Source: SYAN01 sp964406345 (GTDB lineage Bacteria > Actinomycetota > Actinomycetes > Nanopelagicales > Nanopelagicaceae). Taken from it: 23,226 nucleotides of DNA. Positions 14,714-21,293 of this stretch are shown piece by piece. The notes under the pieces were generated by a model, which was not told the origin of the DNA, searched no databases, and saw nothing but the letters and a program-made list of their open reading frames with translations. Position numbers and translations under genes: made by a program. The DNA lies in contig CAYORK010000021.1 in NCBI GenBank assembly GCA_964406345.1, positions 1-23,226 of the forward strand. Reading direction: 5' to 3'. Within the stretch, counting starts at the first letter, position 1. Every line of letters begins with the position of its first letter.

Positions 14714-15528
14714 CAATCAACTTTCCAGTCAAAGCGGAGTCGCACGCCCATGAGGAGCATCATCATGGGCACGATGCCGGTGAACGCCTCTACATTCACG
14801 GCCATAGTGCGATACACAGGCTTCCTGCCCATCTCAAGATCCTCGCGCTCTTTGGATTCCTGCTCGTAGTCGTCACCACACCGATCACCCATGTTGTTAG
14901 CTACTTCGTCTACTTCGCCCTGATCATCACCGTGATACTGATCGCTCGCCTCCCCGTCTTCACAGTCCTCAAGCGCTCTCTCATCGAGATCCCCTTCGTA
15001 CTCTTCGCATTCCTCATGCCATTCTTCGGGACTGGGGAGAGCTACCAGGTCGCAGGTTTCACCCTTTACCGTGAAGGAATACTCGCCGGAACTGCCATCG
15101 TAGCCAAAGGAACCCTTGGCGTACTTGGCGCAATCACGCTCTCCTCGACATCGACCGCGCGCGAGATCTTGCGAGGTTTAGAGCGACTCAAACTCCCAGC
15201 ACTCATGGTCAATATCGCCTCATTCATGCTTCGTTACATCAATGTCGTTACCGATGAGATGGAACGGATGCAGATCGCTCGAACATCTCGAGGTTTCGAA
15301 CCGAAGGGCATTCGAGATTGGCGCATCCTCGCTAGCGTCCTCGCAACCTTATTCATGCGCTCCTACGAGCGTGGCGAGCGAGTCCATCTAGCGATGCTTT
15401 CACGGGGCTTTACTGGAGTATTGCCGCGAACACCAGACTCTCCCCCAAATCCCAAGCAATACTTGCAAGTCATCTCGCTACCCTTACTCGCTCTCATCGT
15501 TGCGCTCAGTGAAAGGATCATTCGCTAG
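14710..15528 (+). CDS. cbiQ: ECF transporter T component CbiQ, start codon uncertain
   Basis: Transmembrane coupling subunit linking CbiM to the ATPase. Five or so helices, with coupling motifs ARTSRGFEP and LSRGF, which contact the ATPase in this family. Coding sequence clearly extends left of the first ordinary start (GTG 14932): the frame reads a His-rich head (HAHEEHHHGHD, 14743-14775), then YIHGHSAIHRLPAHLKILAL and a first helix, all typical of CbiQ N-termini. Yet between the in-frame stop at 14614-14616 and 14932 there is no ATG, GTG or TTG. The best candidates are GTA at 14710, which overlaps the upstream TAG as GTG/TGA pairs often do, or ATC at 14716. From 14710 the protein has 272 aa, a normal length. 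A rare start, a frameshift or a sequence error is implied. Confidence 0.85.
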   Translation, partial: VAINFPVKAESHAHEEHHHGHDAGERLYIHGHSAIHRLPAHLKILALFGFLLVVVTTPITHVVSYFVYFALIITVILIARLPVFTVLKRSLIEIPFVLFAFLMPFFGTGESYQVAGFTLYREGILAGTAIVAKGTLGVLGAITLSSTSTAREILRGLERLKLPALMVNIASFMLRYINVVTDEMERMQIARTSRGFEPKGIRDWRILASVLATLFMRSYERGERVHLAMLSRGFTGVLPRTPDSPPNPKQYLQVISLPLLALIVALSERIIR

Positions 15529-16271
15529 TGTCTTCTAAGCCAGCACTGCTGATCGAAGAATTGGCATTTGCCTATCCAGATGGTCATCAGGCGCTCTTTG
15601 GCGTCAACCTAAAGATCCAACAAGGTGAACGTCTTGCGCTCTTGGGCCCTAATGGAGCAGGAAAGACAACTTTGGTCATGCACCTCAATGGAATTCATGG
15701 TGCCCAACATGGCTTTGTGGAAGTCGATGGCAAGAGGATCGATGTCAGCGACAAACCCGGCCTCAAGCAGATTCGAGCAACCGTCGGACTTGTATTCCAG
15801 GATCCGGATGATCAGCTCTTCATGCCGACCGTCTTCGAAGATGTCGCTTTCGGGCCGCGGAACATGGGGCTCTCGCCCTCCGAGGTGGAGGCACGAGTGG
15901 CAGATGCGCTCACTCGCGTGGGGATGTCCCAATTCGCTGAACGCCCACCACATCATCTCTCATTCGGTCAGCGTAGACGCATTGCAGTGGCCACTGTATT
16001 GGCAATGAACCCCTCGATCTTGGTCCTCGATGAACCCTCATCGAACCTAGACCCTGCGAGTAGGCGCGAGTTGGCAGAGATTCTTCAGGATCTACCCATC
16101 ACTTTGATCATGGTCACCCATGACTTGCCATTTGCCTATGAACTCTGTGAGCGATCGGTGATCTTGGCTGAAGGAACGATCGTCGCAGACGACAACACTT
16201 CGAAGATTCTCAAAGACAAAGAGTTGCTTCAACGATATCGGCTCGAGCTTCCCAAGGGCTTCTCGCTCTAA
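15528..16271 (+). CDS. cbiO: ECF transporter ATPase CbiO
   Basis: Cytoplasmic ABC ATPase that drives the CbiM/CbiQ importer, 247 aa. All ABC motifs are intact: Walker A GPNGAGKT (40-47), Q-loop at VFQDPDDQLF (89-98), signature LSFGQ (144-148), Walker B ILVLDEP with the catalytic Glu, D-loop SNLDP, and switch His198 in VTHD. QDPDDQLF is typical of ECF ATPases of this type. The GTG start shares one base with the cbiQ stop (TAGTG), so it is the last gene of a coupled four-gene operon. The stop lies 16 bases from the convergent SDR gene and no separate terminator is visible there. Confidence 0.95.
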   Translation: MSSKPALLIEELAFAYPDGHQALFGVNLKIQQGERLALLGPNGAGKTTLVMHLNGIHGAQHGFVEVDGKRIDVSDKPGLKQIRATVGLVFQDPDDQLFMPTVFEDVAFGPRNMGLSPSEVEARVADALTRVGMSQFAERPPHHLSFGQRRRIAVATVLAMNPSILVLDEPSSNLDPASRRELAEILQDLPITLIMVTHDLPFAYELCERSVILAEGTIVADDNTSKILKDKELLQRYRLELPKGFSL

Positions 16272-16287
16272 GGAGTAGGCTCTTCGC

Positions 16288-17121
16288 TTAGTCCAGGAAA
16301 AAGTCGAGCAAGAAGTCTTTCGTCCCCGGAACGACCGCATACTTGTCGAGGTCAGTGATCCCTTCGCTTGCCAGGAGCTCATCATCGACGAAGAAGTTCC
16401 CAGTGCATTCACTACTCAGACGGTTGAGGATCACGTAAGCGGCATCAGCGAGGATCTCAGGCTTCCTGCAGAGCGTCGTGTCGACTCCGGGAATCATCTG
16501 GAGCGCTGCGGTATCGATCGCGGTCCGTGGCCAAAGAGCATTGACGGCGATGCCATCTCTTTTGAACTCAGATGACATTCCAAGGACGCACATGCTCATC
16601 CCATACTTCGCCATCGTGTATGCGAGGTGATTCTTGAACCAGTGCGCTTTCATCGATAACGGTGGTGAAAGAGTCAGGATGTGAGGATTCCTCCCCTGCT
16701 TCGCACTCTCACGAAGGTGTGGAATGACTGCCTGCGAAGTGAGGAAGGTTCCTCGGACATTGACATCAAACATCAAGTCGAATCTCTTGGCGGGAGTCGA
16801 CTCGGTATTGGTGAGATTGATCGCACTTGCGTTGTTGATGAGGATGTCGATACCGCCGAACTCCTTGGCGGCCTGAGCGACCGATGATGCGATCTGATCC
16901 TCATCCCTAAGGTCGCATTGAATCGGAAGAGCGTAACCTCCGGCCTCCTCAATCTCCTTAGCAGCAGTGAAGATGGTTCCAGGCAACTTCGGATGAGGGT
17001 CAGAGGTCTTCGCGGCGATAGCGATCTTCGCTCCGTCGGCTGCTGCCTTGAGGGCGATGGCCAGTCCGATACCGCGAGAACCTCCTGTGATGAAGATCCG
17101 CTTCTCTTTGAGGTTTGCCAT
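16288..17121 (-). CDS. HSDL2-like short-chain dehydrogenase/reductase
   Basis: Classical SDR of 277 aa. NAD(P)-binding TGGSRGIG (12-19), NNAS at 96-99, and catalytic Ser152, Tyr168 and Lys172 (YTMAK) are all present. The stretch AAKTSDPHPKLPGTI after the second strand and LSPPLSMKAHWF before the catalytic Tyr are typical of the hydroxysteroid dehydrogenase-like protein 2 group. The substrate is likely a lipid or acyl-CoA-type alcohol. It lies 43 bases downstream of the enoyl-CoA hydratase-like gene on the same strand, so a shared role in fatty acid or related acyl-CoA metabolism is reasonable. The ribosome site in front of the ATG is weak. Confidence 0.9.
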   Translation of the reverse strand: MANLKEKRIFITGGSRGIGLAIALKAAADGAKIAIAAKTSDPHPKLPGTIFTAAKEIEEAGGYALPIQCDLRDEDQIASSVAQAAKEFGGIDILINNASAINLTNTESTPAKRFDLMFDVNVRGTFLTSQAVIPHLRESAKQGRNPHILTLSPPLSMKAHWFKNHLAYTMAKYGMSMCVLGMSSEFKRDGIAVNALWPRTAIDTAALQMIPGVDTTLCRKPEILADAAYVILNRLSSECTGNFFVDDELLASEGITDLDKYAVVPGTKDFLLDFFLD

Positions 17122-17164
17122 CTCTATCTCGTCTCTCTCGGGCTTGGTCTGATTCAGGGCTCTG

Positions 17165-17908
17165 TTACTTGTTCTTCTTCATCAAGAAGTTCATGAAGGC
17201 GTTCTGGGCCTCTTCACTCGTAAGCGCCTGCTGGAACAACTCCCCTTCAGCCTTCATGATCACATTGAGTCGCTCGTGGTCCGGGCTCTTCATCAACTGC
17301 TTCGCTTGGACGAGTGCGTTCGGTGGCTGCTCGGATACGAGAAGGGCGACCTCATGGGCACGAGCCTTCGGATCATCTGCAACCTCATTGATGATTCCCC
17401 ATGATGCGGCCTCATCTGCCGAGAATTCCCTTCCCATCAGGAGAAGTTCAGCAGCGCGACGTTGGCCAAGGTTCTTCGGGAAGAGATAGCTCGAACCGAA
17501 CTCAGGAACGAGACCGAGATTGACGAAGGGCATCCGGAATCTCGTAGTCGGAGAGGCATAGGCAAAGTCGCAGTGCATGATCATGGTACTACCGATGCCG
17601 ACGGCGTTTCCTTGCGTCGCAGCGATCAAAACCTTAGGGAAATCATGGGCTGCTCTGATGAATTGCCAAACTTCAGAGCCATCTTCTAGCGGCGGGTTGT
17701 TGAGGAAGTCGGAGATGTCGTTTCCGGCGGTGAAGTGATCGCCATTAGATTCAATGACTACGACCGACTTGGCTGAATCTTCTGCGGCACCGTTGATCGC
17801 ATCTGCCATCGACTTGTACATCGCACGCGTGATCGCGTTCATCTTCTCAGGTCGATTTAGCGTGATTGTGGTGATTGGACCGGAATGGCCTATGACGACG
17901 TCACTCAT
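17165..17908 (-). CDS. Enoyl-CoA hydratase/isomerase family protein
   Basis: Crotonase-fold enzyme of 247 aa acting on acyl-CoA. The two oxyanion-hole segments are HFTAGNDISDF (58-68) and GNAVGIGSTM (100-109). In the active-site helix region the text is MPFVNLGLVPEFGSS: the hydratase Glu that usually precedes this stretch is replaced by Asn130, while Glu136 sits at the position used by delta3,delta2-enoyl-CoA isomerases. An isomerase is therefore more likely than a hydratase. The ATG at 17908 follows TAGGAT and six bases, so the mRNA is probably leaderless. It heads a two-gene unit with the SDR. Confidence 0.9.
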   Translation of the reverse strand: MSDVVIGHSGPITTITLNRPEKMNAITRAMYKSMADAINGAAEDSAKSVVVIESNGDHFTAGNDISDFLNNPPLEDGSEVWQFIRAAHDFPKVLIAATQGNAVGIGSTMIMHCDFAYASPTTRFRMPFVNLGLVPEFGSSYLFPKNLGQRRAAELLLMGREFSADEAASWGIINEVADDPKARAHEVALLVSEQPPNALVQAKQLMKSPDHERLNVIMKAEGELFQQALTSEEAQNAFMNFLMKKNK

Positions 17909-17914
17909 AGCCTC

Positions 17915-17920
17915 ATCCTA
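17915..17920 (-). promoter_or_regulatory. -10 box of a leaderless enoyl-CoA isomerase promoter
   Basis: On the minus strand TAGGAT, six bases (GAGGCT), then the ATG at 17908. Confidence 0.6.
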
Positions 17921-17966
17921 CGGTCGACCTATCGAAGATAAGAAGGCCGTCCCTTAGGAATTCGAG

Positions 17967-19055
17967 TTATCTGGCGATCTTGCCAGCGATGAACTCTTCG
18001 GTGCGGTCGTGTGCGACCTCATCACTGTATTGCTCAGGAGGCGACTTCATGAAGTAGCTCGATGGGGATAGGAGTGGCCCACCGATGCCGCGGTCAAGAC
18101 CGATCTTGGCGCAGCGAAGCGCGTCGATGATCACACCAGCGGAGTTCGGGGAATCCCATACTTCTAGCTTGTACTCGATGTTGAGTGGTACATCTCCGAA
18201 GGCGCGGCCCTCCATACGGACATAAGCCCACTTGCGATCATCGAGCCAAGGAATGTAGTCCGAAGGTCCGATGTGAACGTTTCGATCCTCCATCTCATAA
18301 TCGAGCTGCGAAGTGACGGATTGGGTCTTGGAGATCTTCTTTGACTCCAGGCGGTCTCGCTCCAACATGTTCTTGAAGTCCATGTTTCCACCGACATTGA
18401 GCTGATAGGTGCGATCGATGTAGACGCCACGATCCTGGAAGAGCTTGGTCATGATGCGATGGGTGATGGTGGCACCTACCTGGCTCTTGATGTCGTCTCC
18501 GACAATCGGTACTCCGGCTTTTGTGAACTTCTCCGCCCACACTGGGTCGGAGGCTATGAAGACTGGGAGCGCATTGACGAATGCGACCTTTGCGTCGAGC
18601 GCACACTGCGCATAGAACTTGGTGGCTTCCTCGGATCCGACAGGGAGATAACAGATAAGAACATCGATTCTCTCGTCCTTGAGTGCCTTGACGACATCAA
18701 TCTCAGGGGCTGTGGATTCCTTGATCGTCTCCTTGTAATAGCGTCCGAGGCCATCAAGTGTCTTACCCCGCTGCACGATGATGCCCGTCTTGGCTACCTC
18801 TGCAAACTTGATGGTGTTGTTCTCACTCGCCCAGATCGCATCAGCTAGATCAAGACCGACTTTCTTCGCGTCGACATCTATGGCAAGGACGAACTTGATG
18901 GAGTCGATGTGATAGCCGCCGAGTACAGGATGCATCAGACCTGGGATCTCCTGATCCGCTGCTGCATCTTTGTAATAAGTCACGCCTTGTACGAGGGAGT
19001 TGGCGCAGTTGCCCACACCCACGATTGCGACGCGAATCTCCTTGGAACTGGTCAC
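17967..19055 (-). CDS. ino1: Inositol-3-phosphate synthase, actinobacterial type
   Basis: Converts glucose 6-phosphate to 1D-myo-inositol 3-phosphate with bound NAD, the entry step to phosphatidylinositol, mannosylated lipids and mycothiol in actinobacteria. It has 362 aa, normal for the short prokaryotic form. The N-terminal NAD-binding segment is VAIVGVGNCANSLVQG. VPIVGDDIKSQVGATITHR and LNVGGNMDFKNML are highly conserved in the family. The GTG start overlaps the PadR-gene stop (GTGA) and AAGGAAG lies about eight bases upstream, so the two genes are coupled. The same PadR-ino1 order occurs in mycobacteria (Rv0047c-Rv0046c), which suggests that the PadR protein controls inositol synthesis. 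Confidence 0.96.
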   Translation of the reverse strand: MTSSKEIRVAIVGVGNCANSLVQGVTYYKDAAADQEIPGLMHPVLGGYHIDSIKFVLAIDVDAKKVGLDLADAIWASENNTIKFAEVAKTGIIVQRGKTLDGLGRYYKETIKESTAPEIDVVKALKDERIDVLICYLPVGSEEATKFYAQCALDAKVAFVNALPVFIASDPVWAEKFTKAGVPIVGDDIKSQVGATITHRIMTKLFQDRGVYIDRTYQLNVGGNMDFKNMLERDRLESKKISKTQSVTSQLDYEMEDRNVHIGPSDYIPWLDDRKWAYVRMEGRAFGDVPLNIEYKLEVWDSPNSAGVIIDALRCAKIGLDRGIGGPLLSPSSYFMKSPPEQYSDEVAHDRTEEFIAGKIAR

Positions 19056-19597
19056 GACGACTTCCTTTCGCTCTTGATCATCTCTTCAAGCCAAGCGATC
19101 TCTCGCTCAGCGGTCTCTAGCGAGTGACGACGCCACTCGGTGAAATAGCGGTCCATACCTATCGGGTCACGGTTCAGTTCGTCCTTGAGCATCGCGACCT
19201 TCTCTCGAAGCCTCGTCAATCGCCCTTCCATGATTCGCACCCTGTTGCTAGCCGAGGTCGGGCTGAAGAAGGCGAAACGAATGCCGAAACTCTCGTCTCC
19301 CCAAGATTCAGGCCCGGCGACTTCTGCCATCTCGGCGAAGTGACTCTTACCTGCCTCGGTGATCGCGTAGACGATTCTCGAACGACGCGAGAGGCCGCCT
19401 CGCTCTCCCAAGGCAGCTTCTTCAATCAATCCACCCTCAACGAGCCGGCGAAGGGCTGGATAGAGGACTGAGAATGAAAGGGCGCGGAAAGGACCATAGA
19501 TCGCGCCGATCCGCTTACGGAGCTCATAGCCATGGAGAGAGTTCTGCGCCAGAAGCCCAAGGAGCGCAAACTCCAAAGACTCGCCTCGCGACTTCAT
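19052..19597 (-). CDS. PadR-family transcriptional regulator
   Basis: DNA-binding protein of 181 aa. The N-terminal winged helix is unmistakable: SLEFALLGLLAQNSLHGYELRKRI, then SVLYPALRRLVEGGLIEE as recognition region and wing (I give these as family marks). The C-terminal half is helical, with RIMEGRLTRLREKVAMLKDELN as a likely dimer coiled coil. The frame opens at TTG 19621, but ATG 19597 has AGGGAG five bases upstream and removes only eight non-conserved residues, so it is preferred. Two CGATATATCG palindromes lie just upstream, the likely binding site for autoregulation. It is the first gene of a PadR-ino1 operon. Confidence 0.93.
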   Translation of the reverse strand: MKSRGESLEFALLGLLAQNSLHGYELRKRIGAIYGPFRALSFSVLYPALRRLVEGGLIEEAALGERGGLSRRSRIVYAITEAGKSHFAEMAEVAGPESWGDESFGIRFAFFSPTSASNRVRIMEGRLTRLREKVAMLKDELNRDPIGMDRYFTEWRRHSLETAEREIAWLEEMIKSERKSS

Positions 19598-19622
19598 TTC
19601 ATCTCCCTCACGGTCGAACAAC

Positions 19623-19651
19623 CGATATATCGTTTCGATATATCGAAACGA
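19623..19651. promoter_or_regulatory. Double palindromic operator upstream of padR-ino1
   Basis: The 10-bp palindrome CGATATATCG occurs at 19623-19632 and again at 19636-19645. The second copy is the core of a perfect 22-bp palindrome at 19630-19651 (half site TCGTTTCGATA). It begins 25 bases upstream of the preferred padR start. PadR proteins bind such AT-rich dyads as dimers, usually to repress their own operon. A TANNNT element on the minus strand (TATCTT, about 19652-19657) borders it. Confidence 0.7.
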
Positions 19652-19754
19652 AAGATAACTGGCCGGTAACCTCTAAGCAAGTCGGCGCGCCCTCACGGTT
19701 ACTTCTCAGTTGCCTCTTACCTTCATCCTTTAGAGCCCGGCAGTCGTGTATGTG

Positions 19755-19797
19755 CCTGGCTTCGCAGGAGGGGTTTCAAGCCTCGACCGACCCCCTC
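19755..19797 (+). promoter_or_regulatory. Structured leader of the nucleobase permease gene
   Basis: CCTG/CAGG (19755-19758 with 19765-19768) can form a small hairpin, and GAGGGG (19768-19773) can pair with CCCCTC (19792-19797). The two share base 19768, so they compete slightly. The second hairpin ends 17 bases before the AAGGAG ribosome site (19815-19820). It matches no riboswitch I recognise. It may be a translation or attenuation control. Confidence 0.25.
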
Positions 19798-19830
19798 TGC
19801 CCACCCTCTTAGGTAAGGAGAGAACCCCAA

Positions 19831-21144
19831 GTGAGCCTCTTCACATGGAAAATGCATGGCGATGGCAAGTCCATCGCACCCGGTGCGGTCGTCGCTCCGG
19901 ATGAGCGCCTCTCATGGCCACGCTCTATCGGTATCGGTGCACAGCACATCGCAGCGATGTTCGGTGCCACATTCCTTGTCCCGCTGATCACGGGTCTTCC
20001 TCCAGCGACCACGCTCTTCTTCTCCGGAATCGGAACCATCCTCTTCCTCTTGATCACGAAGAATCGAGTGCCTAGCTACCTCGGATCCTCGTTCGCTTTC
20101 CTCGGTCCAATCGCAGCAGCAGTCGCCGGTGAAGGCGGCATGGCAGCAGCGCTAGGTGGCGTCGTCGCGACGGGCGTGCTTCTTGCGATCGTCGGCCTCG
20201 TCGTCAAAGCAGCGGGTGCGAATTGGATCAACTGGCTCATGCCACCGGTCGTCACTGGAACGATCGTCATGGTGATTGGTTTCAACCTCGCCAGCGTCGC
20301 CTACAACAAGGCATGGTTCGGTCCCGACACCGTGGGCCAGAATCCTGGAAATCTCCAAGTGGGTCCGATGCTCGGCATCATCACTTTGGTTTCGATCGCG
20401 CTCATCGCAGCACTCTCGCGCGGTTTCCTGGGACGCATCAGTATCTTCGCCGGTCTTGTCATCGGCTACGTCGTCGCGCTCTTCATGGGTGATGTCAACA
20501 CTGATGGCATCAAGGCAGCGAAGTGGGTCGCTCTGCCAGACTTCACGACTCCAACATTCAATCTCAACGCGATTTTGCTCTTCGTGCCCGTCGTCCTCGT
20601 GTTGATCGCTGAGAACGTAGGTCACGTCAAGGCAGTCTCTGCGATGACCGGACAGAACCTCGACGACCAGATGGGCAATGCTCTCCTAGGTGATGGTCTT
20701 GCAACCACGCTCGCAGGTGCGGGTGGCGGTTCTGGAACCACTACCTACGCGGAGAACATCGGCGTTATGGCTGCGACACGTGTCTACTCGACCGCCGCGT
20801 ATTACATCGCCGGTATCGGCGCAGTCCTTCTAGCGCTTTCACCAAAGTTCGGTGCCCTTCTCAACGCAACACCTGCAGGAGTCCTCGGTGGAGCAAGCCT
20901 TGCTCTCTTCGGCATGATCGGCATCCTTGGCGCCAAGATCTGGATTGAGTCGAAGGTGAACTTCGCAGACTCCACCAATATCTTGGTAGCAGGTTCCGCA
21001 ATGATCATCGGAATCGCAGACGTCTCCTTCACATGGGGCGACTACACCTTCAATGGCATCATCAATGCGACCGTTGTAGCCGTGGTCGGCTATCGCGTCT
21101 TGAATTCGATCGCCAAGTCACGCGGTACCAGTCTCGATCGGTAA
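19831..21144 (+). CDS. NCS2-family nucleobase:cation symporter (uracil/xanthine permease)
   Basis: Inner-membrane permease of 437 aa with about 14 helices, importing uracil or a purine base with protons or sodium. Key residues match UraA: Glu261 and His265 in AENVGH, and Glu308 in TTYAENIGVMAATRV, at the places of UraA Glu241, His245 and Glu290. QHIAAMFGATFLVPLITGLPP near the N-terminus is also family text. These residues favour uracil, but a xanthine or uric acid specificity is not excluded. The GTG start has AAGGAG ten bases upstream; ATG at codon 8 is a less likely alternative. It is monocistronic, with its own leader and a strong terminator, and is divergent from padR-ino1. Confidence 0.93.
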   Translation: MSLFTWKMHGDGKSIAPGAVVAPDERLSWPRSIGIGAQHIAAMFGATFLVPLITGLPPATTLFFSGIGTILFLLITKNRVPSYLGSSFAFLGPIAAAVAGEGGMAAALGGVVATGVLLAIVGLVVKAAGANWINWLMPPVVTGTIVMVIGFNLASVAYNKAWFGPDTVGQNPGNLQVGPMLGIITLVSIALIAALSRGFLGRISIFAGLVIGYVVALFMGDVNTDGIKAAKWVALPDFTTPTFNLNAILLFVPVVLVLIAENVGHVKAVSAMTGQNLDDQMGNALLGDGLATTLAGAGGGSGTTTYAENIGVMAATRVYSTAAYYIAGIGAVLLALSPKFGALLNATPAGVLGGASLALFGMIGILGAKIWIESKVNFADSTNILVAGSAMIIGIADVSFTWGDYTFNGIINATVVAVVGYRVLNSIAKSRGTSLDR

Positions 21145-21157
21145 CGCCTGCAACGTT

Positions 21158-21192
21158 CAAGACCCCCGGTTCATTGAGAACCGGGGGTCTTG
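21158..21192 (+). terminator. Intrinsic terminator of the permease gene
   Basis: CAAGACCCCCGGTTC (21158-21172), loop ATTGA and GAACCGGGGGTCTTG (21178-21192) form a perfect 15-bp GC-rich stem, followed by cgtttctc. The downstream T-run is short, but the stem is very strong. Confidence 0.88.
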
Positions 21193-21220
21193 CGTTTCTC
21201 CGAGCGATTGTCAGTAGAAG

Positions 21221-21274
21221 GGGGCAGAATCACTCACGTCCACAAAAAAGACCCGAGCTAGATTCGGGTGCCCC
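21221..21274. promoter_or_regulatory. Two-level RNA structure in front of the nuclease gene, also a minus-strand terminator
   Basis: ACCCGA (21251-21256) pairs with TCGGGT (21264-21269), and GGGGC (21221-21225) can pair with GCCCC (21270-21274), which would stack directly on the inner hairpin. An A6 run (21244-21249) lies in the joining strand. Read on the minus strand, the inner hairpin is followed by CTTTTTTG, a good intrinsic terminator for leftward transcripts such as those running on from the 22742-21999 gene. Confidence 0.4.
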
Positions 21275-21280
21275 AAAAGG

Positions 21281-21286
21281 TATGGT
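21281..21286 (+). promoter_or_regulatory. Possible -10 box of the nuclease gene
   Basis: TATGGT followed by seven bases and the ATG at 21294, one base longer than the spacing seen at the other leaderless genes. If it is used, the hairpin at 21221-21274 lies upstream of the transcript. Confidence 0.4.
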
Positions 21287-21293
21287 GATTTCT

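Noticed and set aside
14750..14857. ATG at 14750 as the cbiQ start
   Set aside because: It is in another frame and runs into a stop before 14870 without any CbiQ-like sequence.
14932..15528. CbiQ starting at GTG 14932
   Set aside because: It would remove the family's conserved N-terminal stretch and first helices, which are clearly encoded upstream in the same frame.
20152..20625. Open frame of 157 codons on the minus strand
   Set aside because: Antisense shadow of the NCS2 permease gene; rich in Asp, Glu and His as expected from reversed membrane codons.
21251..21274. tRNA fragment, because of the TTCGGGT-like text near the nuclease gene
   Set aside because: No acceptor stem, anticodon arm or D-arm can be built around it; hairpin and terminator explain it better.
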